Source: Bacteroidota bacterium
Lineage (GTDB): Bacteria > Bacteroidota > Bacteroidia > NS11-12g > UBA9320
Length of the DNA stretch: 64,000 nucleotides
Assembly (NCBI GenBank): GCA_947468275.1
Contig: CANIKO010000016.1
Location: 1-64,000, forward strand
Direction: 5' to 3'
How positions within the stretch are numbered: the first letter of the stretch is position 1; every line of letters begins with the position of its first letter. Below, piece by piece: positions 36,552 through 44,858 of this stretch. The position numbers and the translations under genes were made by a program. The notes under the pieces are model-generated. The model saw only the letters and a program-made list of their open reading frames with translations, did not search any database and had not been told where the DNA came from.

Positions 36552-38126
36552 ATGAAATATTTTCTTTTATTCATTGCATTGTATTCGTGCACCTTATCAT
36601 TTGCCCAATATCCAATCGTAACTATTGATAACCAAACCTACGGGCCAAACGAACCTTCCATTTATATCAATCCTGCTAACCCAACCCAAATAGTAGCCGG
36701 AAGTAATATTAACAACCATTATGTTTCGTCCGATACAGGCAAAACCTGGGAGATTAAAACACTGCGTTCAAGCCTTGGTGTGTATGGCGACCCGGTGATT
36801 TATGCCGATGAATATGGCAATTTTTATTTCTGCCACCTTGCTGCTACTAAAACCAAACATTACCCCGATTGGATTGACAGAATTGTGGTTCAAAAAAGCG
36901 ATGATGGGGGTAAGAGTTTTAATGACGGAAGTTTTGCCGGACTGAATGGTGATAAGGAGCAAGACAAACACTGGATTGTAAAAGACCAACACAGTTTGTT
37001 GCACAAAGACAACATCTATTTGAGCTGGACGGAGTTTGACAATTACGATAGCAAAGACCCGAAAGACCATTCCCGAATACAATTTGCACGCTCGGTGGAT
37101 GGTGCTGCCAGTTTTGAGCAAGCCATTACCATAAGCGATACCGTTGGGGATTGTTTGGATGATGATAATACATTGGAAGGAGCCACCGCTGCTATTGGAA
37201 AAAATGGGGAAGTATATGTGGCATGGGCTGGATATGGAAAAATTTATTTTGATAAATCATTGGATGGTGGCCGCACTTGGGGAAAAGACCGGTTAATATC
37301 CACACAAGATGATGGCTGGGCTTTGGATTTTGACCAAATATACCGAAGCAACGGATTGCCTTTTTTAGTAGCCGACCACAGCCGGGGAAAATACAAAAAC
37401 CGTTTGTATTTGCTTTGGGGCGAAAGCCTTCCGGGCATTGGTGGTGAAATAAAACTAAAATATACCGACAATGGGGGCGATAGTTGGAGTGATGAAATTA
37501 CGGTAAACTCTAGTTCGGTTGGCGACCAATTTCTGCCCCATATTGCCATCGACCAAATCGACGGAACAGTATATGTAGTTTTTTACGACCGAAGGAATTC
37601 AGCTTCCAATTTACTGATGGATGTGTATGTTTCCTTTAGTGAAGATGGCGGTCAAACGTTTACCAATAAATTAATTACACCTCAGCCTTTTTTGCCTCCT
37701 GGCAAAGAGGTGTTCTTTGGTGATTACAATGGTATTTCAGCCCACAGAGGAATTGTGCGGCCTATTTGGACCGCCACCGACGAAAGCCTTCAAGGTAAAC
37801 TTATGATACAAACGGCGTTGCTTAATAAAGACCTGTTAAAAAGTAAAAACCAAACTTTGGCTGATACCATTCTTTACAAATTTTATCAAACTGCCAATGA
37901 AAATATGTTTGTCATCTACTCCAGCAAAATGGTGGAGTATTCCTTAAAAATAAAGGTTAAAAAAAATAAATTTTCCCTGTTTGGTAAAACCTATAAAAAA
38001 CATGGAGTAATCAAACCTCAAGACATAGACAAAACGATTATTTTAAAAGGTGGAAAAGGCAAAAAGGTGGATTACAGAATGAAGTTGAAAGGGAAGGGTT
38101 TTGAGGTTAATTATTCCAGTAAGTAG
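36552..38126 (+). CDS. Secreted BNR/Asp-box repeat protein (sialidase-like beta-propeller)
   Basis: From ATG 36552 the protein has 524 residues with a signal peptide (about 1-18, ending SFAQ). At least five Asp-boxes (S/T-x-D-x-G-x-T/S-W/F) are visible: SSDTGKTWE, SDDGGKSFN, SLDGGRTWG, TDNGGDSW and SEDGGQTF, which mark a six-bladed sialidase-type propeller. The catalytic Arg triad and RIP motif of true sialidases are not obvious, so enzymatic activity is uncertain. The C-terminal 100 residues are Lys-rich and beta-like. Its TAG stop is directly followed by the left inverted repeat of the GxxExxY unit. Confidence 0.8.
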   Translation: MKYFLLFIALYSCTLSFAQYPIVTIDNQTYGPNEPSIYINPANPTQIVAGSNINNHYVSSDTGKTWEIKTLRSSLGVYGDPVIYADEYGNFYFCHLAATKTKHYPDWIDRIVVQKSDDGGKSFNDGSFAGLNGDKEQDKHWIVKDQHSLLHKDNIYLSWTEFDNYDSKDPKDHSRIQFARSVDGAASFEQAITISDTVGDCLDDDNTLEGATAAIGKNGEVYVAWAGYGKIYFDKSLDGGRTWGKDRLISTQDDGWALDFDQIYRSNGLPFLVADHSRGKYKNRLYLLWGESLPGIGGEIKLKYTDNGGDSWSDEITVNSSSVGDQFLPHIAIDQIDGTVYVVFYDRRNSASNLLMDVYVSFSEDGGQTFTNKLITPQPFLPPGKEVFFGDYNGISAHRGIVRPIWTATDESLQGKLMIQTALLNKDLLKSKNQTLADTILYKFYQTANENMFVIYSSKMVEYSLKIKVKKNKFSLFGKTYKKHGVIKPQDIDKTIILKGGKGKKVDYRMKLKGKGFEVNYSSK

Positions 38127-38150
38127 TCTGAACTATGATTTTTTTGATTA
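38126..38150 (+). repeat. Left 25-bp inverted repeat flanking the GxxExxY gene
   Basis: GTCTGAACTATGA, seven T and GATTA (38126-38150) are the exact reverse complement of 38555-38579. The repeat starts on the last base of the upstream gene's TAG stop and ends 11 bases before the GxxExxY start codon. No target-site duplication is evident. Confidence 0.85.
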
Positions 38151-38161
38151 AATGATATCTT

Positions 38162-38557
38162 ATGATAAAGGAAGAATATAAATATTCGGCATTAACTTCC
38201 AAAATTATTGGATGTGCAATGACAGTTCATAAAACTTTAGGCAATGGATTTCAAGAAGTTATTTACCAACGTGCCTTAAGAATTGAGATGAGTATTGCGG
38301 GAATTCCCTTTCAAAGAGAATTTGAAATGCCAATTTTTTATATGGGGGAACAGATTGGAACAAGAAGGGTTGATTTTTTGATAGAAGGAACTATTTCTTT
38401 AGAGTTAAAAGCAATTACAAAATTGGAAGATGTTCATTTTGCACAAGCCATAAATTATCTAGAAGCGTATAATTTAGAGATTGGTTTGCTTATCAATTTC
38501 GGGGAAACAAGTCTAAATTTCAAACGACTCACTAACAAAAAATTCAAATCATCCTAA
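38162..38557 (+). CDS. GxxExxY protein (PDDEXK-like nuclease fold)
   Basis: A 131-residue protein of the GxxExxY family (PDDEXK_3). The name motif is GNGFQEVIY (about 27-35). A nuclease-like core follows: RRVDFLIEGTISLELKAI with Asp70 and Glu80/Lys82 in the D-(x)n-ExK arrangement, and a QAINYLEAY helix. The biological role of the family is unknown. The gene is bracketed by a perfect 25-bp inverted repeat, and its TAA stop (38555-38557) is formed by the right repeat, so gene and repeats appear to be one unit inserted between two convergent genes. Confidence 0.9.
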   Translation: MIKEEYKYSALTSKIIGCAMTVHKTLGNGFQEVIYQRALRIEMSIAGIPFQREFEMPIFYMGEQIGTRRVDFLIEGTISLELKAITKLEDVHFAQAINYLEAYNLEIGLLINFGETSLNFKRLTNKKFKSS

Positions 38558-38579
38558 TCAAAAAAATCATAGTTCAGAC
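38555..38579 (-). repeat. Right 25-bp inverted repeat flanking the GxxExxY gene
   Basis: TAATC, seven A and TCATAGTTCAGAC (38555-38579) pair exactly with 38126-38150. It supplies the stop codon of the enclosed gene and ends ten bases before the stop of the convergent ABC permease gene. Confidence 0.85.
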
Positions 38580-38589
38580 ATTATCCCCC

Positions 38590-39873
38590 CTACTTCATCA
38601 GCATCCACTTAAACAACTGTTTGTAAGTTGGTTTTTTGCCCATCATCAATATTCCTACTTTGTAAATTCGTCCGGCAAGCCAGGTAAATAAAATAAAGGT
38701 TAGAACCAAAGTAATCATGGATACAGCCAGCTCCCAACCTGGTGGGTCAAACGGCAAACGAACCATCATAATAATGGGTGATGTTAAGGGAAATAAGGAC
38801 ATAAACGTAGCCATAGAACCATGAGGATCGGAAGCCAATATAGAAAAACTGGTAGCAAAACTTATGATTAACGGCAAAGTAACCGGTAACATAAATTGTT
38901 GCGTATCCGATTCGCTGTCAACGGCTGAACCAATGGCCGCAAACATAGAACTGTAAAGCAAATAACCAAACAAAAAGTAGAAAACAAAAATGGCGATATA
39001 GAAACTAAAGTTCAGATTAAAGAAAGCTTCTAAAATCGGGTTCATGGCTTGTATTTGGTTTCCGGCCTGTGGAAGATTATGGGGAACACTGCCAATTTGC
39101 GAAGCAAAAAAGATGGAAATAATGCCTGTTAAAATTCCGCTGAGCGCTATCCAAATTAAAAACTGGGTAAGTCCAACCATGGCTATTCCTAATATTTTAC
39201 CCATCATGAGCTGAAATGGTTTTACTGATGAAATAATAATTTCAACTATCCGGTTGGTTTTTTCTTCCATCACACCCCGCATTACCTGAACGCCGTATAA
39301 AAAGATGAAAAAATAAATAATGAAGGCAAAGGCAGCCCCAAGTCCAAAATTTAATTCAGCCTGAGAGCTTAACAAATCGCCCGTTTCACTTATTTCTAAG
39401 GTTTTCATTTGAACCTCCATTTTCAAACTGTCCAAAAACGATTGCCTCACGCCTTTTTGCATCAGCTTTTGGTTTTTGCCTGAGGCCTCAACAGCATTGG
39501 TTAATTTACCTTGCAAATCAAGCGTGGCCGATTCGGTGGATTTAAAAACAATTTCTTTAGGATTATCTAAAGTAAAATCCTTGGGAATTATCATCCACCC
39601 AAAAATATCCTTTCCAAGTGTTGTGGTATCATTTTCGGTATATATAAACTCAACTTTTGAAGGATTTTCCAAATGATTCTTGAACAAACCGCTACTATCA
39701 ACCACCGCAATGGTTCTGGTTTTTTCACCCGTTTTTTGGTTTACTGCCAATCCGATGATTACCCCGTAAAACAAGGCTATAAGCACCGGACCTAAAATGG
39801 TCATCACAATAAACGATTTTTTGGTAACACGGCTCAAGTACTCGCGTTTTGTAATCAACCAAATCTTATGCAT
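38590..39873 (-). CDS. ABC-2 type transporter permease (NatB-like)
   Basis: A 427-residue permease with one N-terminal membrane helix (about 20-45), a large extracytoplasmic domain (about 50-170) and five or six C-terminal helices, the topology of ABC-2 NatB-type exporters. KTNRIVEIIISSVKPFQLMMGKILG is the typical cytoplasmic helix next to the membrane. The start overlaps the ATPase gene by eight bases. The substrate could be sodium ions or small molecules as in NatAB, but this cannot be told from the sequence. Confidence 0.88.
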   Translation of the reverse strand: MHKIWLITKREYLSRVTKKSFIVMTILGPVLIALFYGVIIGLAVNQKTGEKTRTIAVVDSSGLFKNHLENPSKVEFIYTENDTTTLGKDIFGWMIIPKDFTLDNPKEIVFKSTESATLDLQGKLTNAVEASGKNQKLMQKGVRQSFLDSLKMEVQMKTLEISETGDLLSSQAELNFGLGAAFAFIIYFFIFLYGVQVMRGVMEEKTNRIVEIIISSVKPFQLMMGKILGIAMVGLTQFLIWIALSGILTGIISIFFASQIGSVPHNLPQAGNQIQAMNPILEAFFNLNFSFYIAIFVFYFLFGYLLYSSMFAAIGSAVDSESDTQQFMLPVTLPLIISFATSFSILASDPHGSMATFMSLFPLTSPIIMMVRLPFDPPGWELAVSMITLVLTFILFTWLAGRIYKVGILMMGKKPTYKQLFKWMLMK

Positions 39874-40768
39874 GGTTCACCTCCTGTACTTTATCTATAA
39901 AAATTTGGTGAATAGTTGGAACAATTTCGCGAAAAGACCAAACGTTCACCTCATTGGCCACACGTTTTATAATTTCAGCACGGTTCATATTTTTCACCTT
40001 AAACACCAACTTTGTAAGGCCTTCATCGGTAGGTTCTTCGCTTATTTTTTCAATCCATGTTGGCATAATTCCTTCAAAAACCAACTCAAACAAATTTTTG
40101 CTGTTTTGTTTTTTAATCTCCTTTACACTGCCATCCAGTATTTTTTTTGATTTGTTTATCAAACAAATATGGTCGCAAATTTCCTCAACACTTTCCATAC
40201 GGTGAGTGCTGTATAGTATCGTAGTTCCTTGAGCTTTTAGTGATTTTATTTCGTTCATAATAATCTCGGAATTGATAGGATCAAAACCTGTGAACGGTTC
40301 ATCCAAAATTAAAAGCTTTGGTTTGTGAAGCACCGTTATAATAAATTGAACCTTTTGCTGCATTCCCTTACTCAGTTCCTCTACCTTTTTATTTTTCCAT
40401 TCTCTCAAATCGAATTTCACAAGCCATTCTTCTGATCTTTTTTTGGCTTCGGCCAATGACAAGCCTTTAAGCTGACCGAAATAAATCATCTGTTCCCAAA
40501 CCTTTTGCTTTTTGTACAAGCCACGTTCTTCGGGGAGATAGCCAATTTTGTAAATATGCTCGGTATTCAGAGGTTCATTGTCAAATGTAATACTTCCTGT
40601 ATCGGGAGCCGTAATTTGGTTAATAATCCGAATTAGAGAAGTTTTGCCGGCACCATTGGGGCCTAGCAAACCATAAATACTTCCTTCGGGCACCGAAAGG
40701 CTGACATGGTCAAGCGCCTTGTGGGTTTGGTAAAATTTTGAGACTTCGTTTATTTCGAGGAAGGACAT
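39866..40768 (-). CDS. ABC transporter ATP-binding protein (NatA-like)
   Basis: A 300-residue ATPase with Walker A GPNGAGKT (36-43), signature LSKGMQQK, Walker B LLILDEPFTGFDP and the switch His in STHRMES. The C-terminal 85 residues form the extension typical of NatA/DrrA exporters, which pair with a single ABC-2 permease. It overlaps the permease gene by eight bases, and together they form a complete exporter. A -7 element TAAATTTG lies at 40852-40845, leaving a leader of about 70 bases. Confidence 0.92.
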   Translation of the reverse strand: MSFLEINEVSKFYQTHKALDHVSLSVPEGSIYGLLGPNGAGKTSLIRIINQITAPDTGSITFDNEPLNTEHIYKIGYLPEERGLYKKQKVWEQMIYFGQLKGLSLAEAKKRSEEWLVKFDLREWKNKKVEELSKGMQQKVQFIITVLHKPKLLILDEPFTGFDPINSEIIMNEIKSLKAQGTTILYSTHRMESVEEICDHICLINKSKKILDGSVKEIKKQNSKNLFELVFEGIMPTWIEKISEEPTDEGLTKLVFKVKNMNRAEIIKRVANEVNVWSFREIVPTIHQIFIDKVQEVNHA

Positions 40769-40844
40769 GTTTGTATAATGGTTAATTGTTAGTGATTAAT
40801 TATTAATGAAAACCGTCAGCGAAAATATTGAAAAGGTATTATCT

Positions 40845-40852
40845 CAAATTTA
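40845..40852 (-). promoter_or_regulatory. -7 element of the ABC exporter operon
   Basis: TAAATTTG on the minus strand fits TAnnTTTG, 77 bases before the ATPase start. No -33 match; moderate support only. Confidence 0.25.
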
Positions 40853-40979
40853 CGATTGTATGAGTGCTATGATTAAATCGTTAAATCAATTTTCATTTTC
40901 AAATTTCCAAAATAGAATATTCGACAATTCCTTTAATAAAAATAAACAATAACTAATTGTCAATCTTCAAATTTCCAAA

Positions 40980-41588
40980 TCATTTCACCACCACATCAAA
41001 CACCTTTACATCGCCTGCAAAGCCTTCCAATCTATCGCCAATGCTTATTTTTCCTACACCTTCGGGGGTTCCGGTAAAAAACAAATCTCCAATTTTTAAA
41101 GTAAAAAACTGCGAGCTGTATTCAATTACTTTCTCAATTGGAAAAATCATATTGGCTGAATTTCCTTTTTGAACTACCTCACCATTTTTGACCAAATGGA
41201 AGGAAATATTGTGAATATCAACTCCTGTTAATGGTAAAAAATCGCCAACGACGGCACTCTGGTCAAAAGCTTTAGAAATTTCCCATGGCAAACCTTTCGA
41301 TTTTTGCTTATCCTGTAAATCACGGGCGGTAAAGTCAATACCAATGGTGTATTCAGCAAAATATTTATGAGCAAATTTTGCATCGATATGCCTTCCTATT
41401 TTCTTTATTCTAAAAACAATTTCAGTTTCGTAATGAATATTTTCAGAAAAATTAGGATGGAAAAAAGGTTCTCCTTTTCGCAGCAAAGCCGAATCGGGTT
41501 TCATAAACAAAACCGGTTCAGTGGGTAATGCATTGTTTAGTTCCTTGGCATGTTCCGCATAATTGCGACCTACACAGATTATTTTCAT
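40980..41588 (-). CDS. Fumarylacetoacetate hydrolase family protein
   Basis: A 202-residue single-domain FAH-family enzyme (YcgM / acylpyruvase-like). It opens with MKIICVGRNYAEHAKEL and has metal ligands in the pattern YETEIVF (two Glu) and GIDFTARDLQ (Asp), with KGLPWEISKAFD completing the active site, and FFTGTPEGVGKI near the end. Relatives hydrolyse acylpyruvates or decarboxylate oxaloacetate; the exact substrate is open. A -7 element lies five bases before the ATG, so the transcript may be leaderless. Confidence 0.92.
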   Translation of the reverse strand: MKIICVGRNYAEHAKELNNALPTEPVLFMKPDSALLRKGEPFFHPNFSENIHYETEIVFRIKKIGRHIDAKFAHKYFAEYTIGIDFTARDLQDKQKSKGLPWEISKAFDQSAVVGDFLPLTGVDIHNISFHLVKNGEVVQKGNSANMIFPIEKVIEYSSQFFTLKIGDLFFTGTPEGVGKISIGDRLEGFAGDVKVFDVVVK

Positions 41589-41592
41589 TTCA

Positions 41593-41600
41593 CAAAAGTA
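41593..41600 (-). promoter_or_regulatory. -7 element of the FAH-family gene
   Basis: TACTTTTG on the minus strand ends five bases before the start codon. Upstream, the block TTTTCAAA recurs three times, giving a simple-sequence region where a -33 element would lie. Confidence 0.4.
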
Positions 41601-41703
41601 ATTTGAAAATTTGAAGATTTGAAAATTTGAAAATGGGTAGGAAAATTAATTAACGGATTTTTAAATTGATTAATTTTCACTTTACCAAATTACCTTCGCA
41701 TCC

Positions 41704-42264
41704 ATGTTCGACCCACACATTGTTATTCAGGCATACACCCAAGGCTATTTCCCGATGGCACATTCTGATGAAGGCAATGAGATTTTTTGGCATTTACCTG
41801 AAAATCGGGGAATTATTCCAATTGATGAACGATTTAAAATCAGCAAAAATTTAGGCAAACTTTATAAAAAAGGAAAATTCGAACTCAAACAAAATACGGA
41901 TTTTGAAGCTGTCATCAGGCATTGTTCTGAACGCGAAGAGACTTGGATTTCAGAAGAAATTATTGATATCTACTGTCAACTAAACGAGATGGGTGTGGCT
42001 CATAGTTTTGAATCCTGGCTAGATGGAAAATTAGTCGGTGGGCTTTATGGACTTGCCATTGGCAAAGTTTTTTTTGGTGAGAGCATGTTTCATACGGTAA
42101 CAGATGCTTCAAAAATTGCATTAGTATTTTTGGTAGAAACGCTTCGTAAAAAAGACTTTAAATTATTGGATAGCCAATACCTCAACGATCACATAAAACA
42201 GTTTGGGGCTTACGAAATAAATCACGACGACTATTTGGAATTATTGCACGAGGCCCTAGGTTAA
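41704..42264 (+). CDS. aat: Leucyl/phenylalanyl-tRNA-protein transferase
   Basis: Adds Leu or Phe from aminoacyl-tRNA to proteins with N-terminal Lys or Arg, making them N-end-rule substrates for ClpAP-type degradation. The 186-residue chain shows the family marks YTQGYFPMA, FWHLPENRGIIP, ESWLDGKLVGGLYGLAIGKVFFGESMFH and the SKIALVFLVETLR helix, ending with DSQYLNDHIKQFGA. It is slightly shorter than the E. coli enzyme, lacking part of its N-terminal region as is common in Bacteroidota. The partner clpS/clpA genes are not in the window. Confidence 0.95.
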   Translation: MFDPHIVIQAYTQGYFPMAHSDEGNEIFWHLPENRGIIPIDERFKISKNLGKLYKKGKFELKQNTDFEAVIRHCSEREETWISEEIIDIYCQLNEMGVAHSFESWLDGKLVGGLYGLAIGKVFFGESMFHTVTDASKIALVFLVETLRKKDFKLLDSQYLNDHIKQFGAYEINHDDYLELLHEALG

Positions 42265-42305
42265 AACTTTTAATAAAGTTTAAAACTTTGGAAAAGTTAA
42301 ATTAC

Positions 42306-42313
42306 TATTTTTG
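42306..42313 (+). promoter_or_regulatory. -7 element of the glycosyltransferase-TPR gene
   Basis: TATTTTTG fits TAnnTTTG and ends eight bases before ATG 42321. TTG at 42288-42290 gives a 15-base spacer, a little short. Confidence 0.35.
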
Positions 42314-42320
42314 AACCTCC

Positions 42321-44738
42321 ATGTCGAAGAAGAATCATCAACAAAATCCAAATCCAAATAAACCAAAGGATGCGCCTAAAGCTAAAGGTCCAAGACTTTC
42401 GTTAAAAACACGATTCATTGGCTTTTTTAAAGAAAAGAGCGCTTTTTTTATAACCGAACCATTGGCTTCCTTAAAAAATGAGGAATACAAAAACTCTTGG
42501 TGGAACGGGCAACATCCGTTTTACCGGTTGATATTTGCCACACTCGTATTTTTGGCATTTATTTTTATACCCTATTTAAGTTTTGATTATGGAATAACCT
42601 GGGACGAATTTGAAGATATTGGATATTTTAATGAAGTATTAGCTTATTTTACTTCCTTTGGGGCGGATCGTCGTTGCTTAGATATAGCAGGAACATTGCC
42701 CGGCCATGAAGTAAAAACAGCTCTAATTCCTCACTTGGTTAATTATGGCCCATTTGTAAACCTTGCAAGCGCTTTTGCTAATAAATTTTTATCCCCGTTT
42801 GGTTTATATGAAACCCGCCATTTGGTGGTTTCGTTATTTTCATGCATTGGTTTAATGTTCACCGGACTTTTGGCCAAACGTTTGGGCAACTGGCAAACAG
42901 GCGTTTTTGCATTTATATTTATTTTATTAACCCCTACTATTTTTGGTCATGGGATGAATAACCAAAAGGATATTCCCTTTCTAGCTTTTTATCTAGCATC
43001 ACTTTATTTCATCATTAAATTTTTAGAAGAAATGCCGGCACCAACTCGAGGGACTTGGATTAAGTTGGCCATAAGCATGGGAATTTTAATGAGCATACGT
43101 GTAGGAGGATTGCTTGTTTTTGCCTATCTGTTGCTATTTACTGGCATACTTTTCCTTTGGAATGTTTATACCAAAAAGCATGGTTTTGATGGTAAAAACA
43201 TTTGGATTTATATCAAGAATCTTTTTAAACCATTAACCCTAGGTTATGCCGTTGGAGTTGCTTTTTGGCCTGCAGCAATTCAAGATCCTTTAAAACATCC
43301 TTTAGAGGCACTAAAGAATTTTGAAAAATTCAGTTTAGTTCATATCTATGAAATATTTGAAGGTAAAAAATACTACATGAAAGATTTTCCGTGGTATTAT
43401 GAACCCAAGAGTATGTTAATTACAATACCACTATTTGTTTTAGCCGGATTTGCCATTGCATTTTTATTATCTGTTATTAATTTCAAAAAAATAAAGGTTT
43501 GGCATATTGCGGTATTGGTATTTGCATCAACTTTTCCGGTTTTTTATGTAATTTATAAAAAATCAGCTTTATACAGTAGTTGGAGGCATTTATTGTTCAT
43601 TTATCCAACAGTAGTAGTAATGGCCGCCATAGGTTGGCAAAGCCTTATTCAATTATTAAAACCAAAATATCTGAAATGGATTTCGGTTGCAATTCTAGTT
43701 TTATTGGTTGGTAAAGTTGGGGCGTGGATGGTAAAGAACCATCCCTATCAATACGTTTACTATAATGAAACAGTTGGAGGGGTAAAAGGTGCTTACGGTA
43801 ATTATGAAACTGATTATTGGTGCCAAAGTCCAAGAGCTGCTATGGAATGGCTTTTAGATCATGAAAAATTAAAAGACACTAAAAAACGGATATATGTTGC
43901 TAGTAATAATGAAAGCCACAGTATGAGTTACTATGCTCAAAAGCAAACCGACAGCATAACGTTGGTTTGGACCCGCGATTTTGAATGGGAAGAAAGCTAT
44001 TGGGATTATGCAATATTTACAAGCAGAACCTTGAGTCATGAGCAAATGACTAATGGCTATTATCCTTTAAAAGGAACCATTCATAAAATCATGGTAGATG
44101 GCATTCCATTGGCAACTATAGTAAAACGTGAAAGTTTTGATTTTTATAAAGCACATCAGTTAAAAAATAAAAACCTTTTAGATTCTGCATTAACTTTTTA
44201 CCAAAAAGCAATGACCTATAACCCTATTAGTGAGGGGCCATATCGAGAAATGGGGTATATTAAAATGGCTCAAAATAAATTAAATGAAGCCGTGCCATAT
44301 TTAAAAAAATCCATAAAACTTTGTCCTGAAAATTATTACTCCTTCACCTATTTAGGGTACATTTATCAGCAGCGCAAAATGAATGATTCTTCGGAATTTT
44401 TCTTTAAAAAAGCGATAGAATACAAAGCCAATATGAGCAACGCTTGGGAAGGACTTGGAAGTATTTACCTAGACAAAAATGACCCAATGACAGCTAAAAA
44501 TGACTTTCTTCGCTCTGCAGAATTGGGAAACCAAGGAGTGTATTTATACTATAATTTAGGAAGAGCTTATGAAATGCTTAATTATCCTGATTCAGCTTTG
44601 ATGTATTACAACGTTGCGACCCAAATTAACCCTAACTTTCCTTATCCATTCAAGGCCATGGGAATAATACTTCAAAAACAGGGAAATCAGCAAGCACAGC
44701 AGTATTTGGAAAAAGCCCGTGCTTTAGGATTGCCATAA
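42321..44738 (+). CDS. ArnT/GT39-like membrane glycosyltransferase fused to TPR repeats
   Basis: An 805-residue protein. A polar, basic N-terminal tail (1-65) is followed by about eleven membrane helices (70-480) with the acidic WDE motif (94-96) in the first extracytoplasmic loop, where lipid-linked-sugar glycosyltransferases of the GT-C fold hold their catalytic Asp/Glu. A soluble domain (about 485-610) precedes C-terminal TPR repeats (about 615-800: NPISEGPYREMGYIKMAQ and following units). The acceptor and sugar are unknown; the TPR part may bind a protein acceptor or partner. It stands alone as a transcription unit. Confidence 0.8.
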   Translation: MSKKNHQQNPNPNKPKDAPKAKGPRLSLKTRFIGFFKEKSAFFITEPLASLKNEEYKNSWWNGQHPFYRLIFATLVFLAFIFIPYLSFDYGITWDEFEDIGYFNEVLAYFTSFGADRRCLDIAGTLPGHEVKTALIPHLVNYGPFVNLASAFANKFLSPFGLYETRHLVVSLFSCIGLMFTGLLAKRLGNWQTGVFAFIFILLTPTIFGHGMNNQKDIPFLAFYLASLYFIIKFLEEMPAPTRGTWIKLAISMGILMSIRVGGLLVFAYLLLFTGILFLWNVYTKKHGFDGKNIWIYIKNLFKPLTLGYAVGVAFWPAAIQDPLKHPLEALKNFEKFSLVHIYEIFEGKKYYMKDFPWYYEPKSMLITIPLFVLAGFAIAFLLSVINFKKIKVWHIAVLVFASTFPVFYVIYKKSALYSSWRHLLFIYPTVVVMAAIGWQSLIQLLKPKYLKWISVAILVLLVGKVGAWMVKNHPYQYVYYNETVGGVKGAYGNYETDYWCQSPRAAMEWLLDHEKLKDTKKRIYVASNNESHSMSYYAQKQTDSITLVWTRDFEWEESYWDYAIFTSRTLSHEQMTNGYYPLKGTIHKIMVDGIPLATIVKRESFDFYKAHQLKNKNLLDSALTFYQKAMTYNPISEGPYREMGYIKMAQNKLNEAVPYLKKSIKLCPENYYSFTYLGYIYQQRKMNDSSEFFFKKAIEYKANMSNAWEGLGSIYLDKNDPMTAKNDFLRSAELGNQGVYLYYNLGRAYEMLNYPDSALMYYNVATQINPNFPYPFKAMGIILQKQGNQQAQQYLEKARALGLP

Positions 44739-44858
44739 AAAAGTATTTTATAGGAAATTTGTAGAAAAAACTTCTAGTTCAATAAATCACTTTTGGTATT
44801 GTTCTAAAATTAATTTTACTTTACATAACTTTTCAGAGACTTAATTCGTCTTAAAACT

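Noticed and set aside
36552..38126. Confident sialidase assignment
   Set aside because: Asp-boxes show the propeller fold only; the Arg triad and RIP motif of sialidases were not found.
38126..38579. Inverted repeats as two ordinary terminators
   Set aside because: Each repeat alone has no stem; they pair only with each other across about 400 bases and match over all 25 positions.
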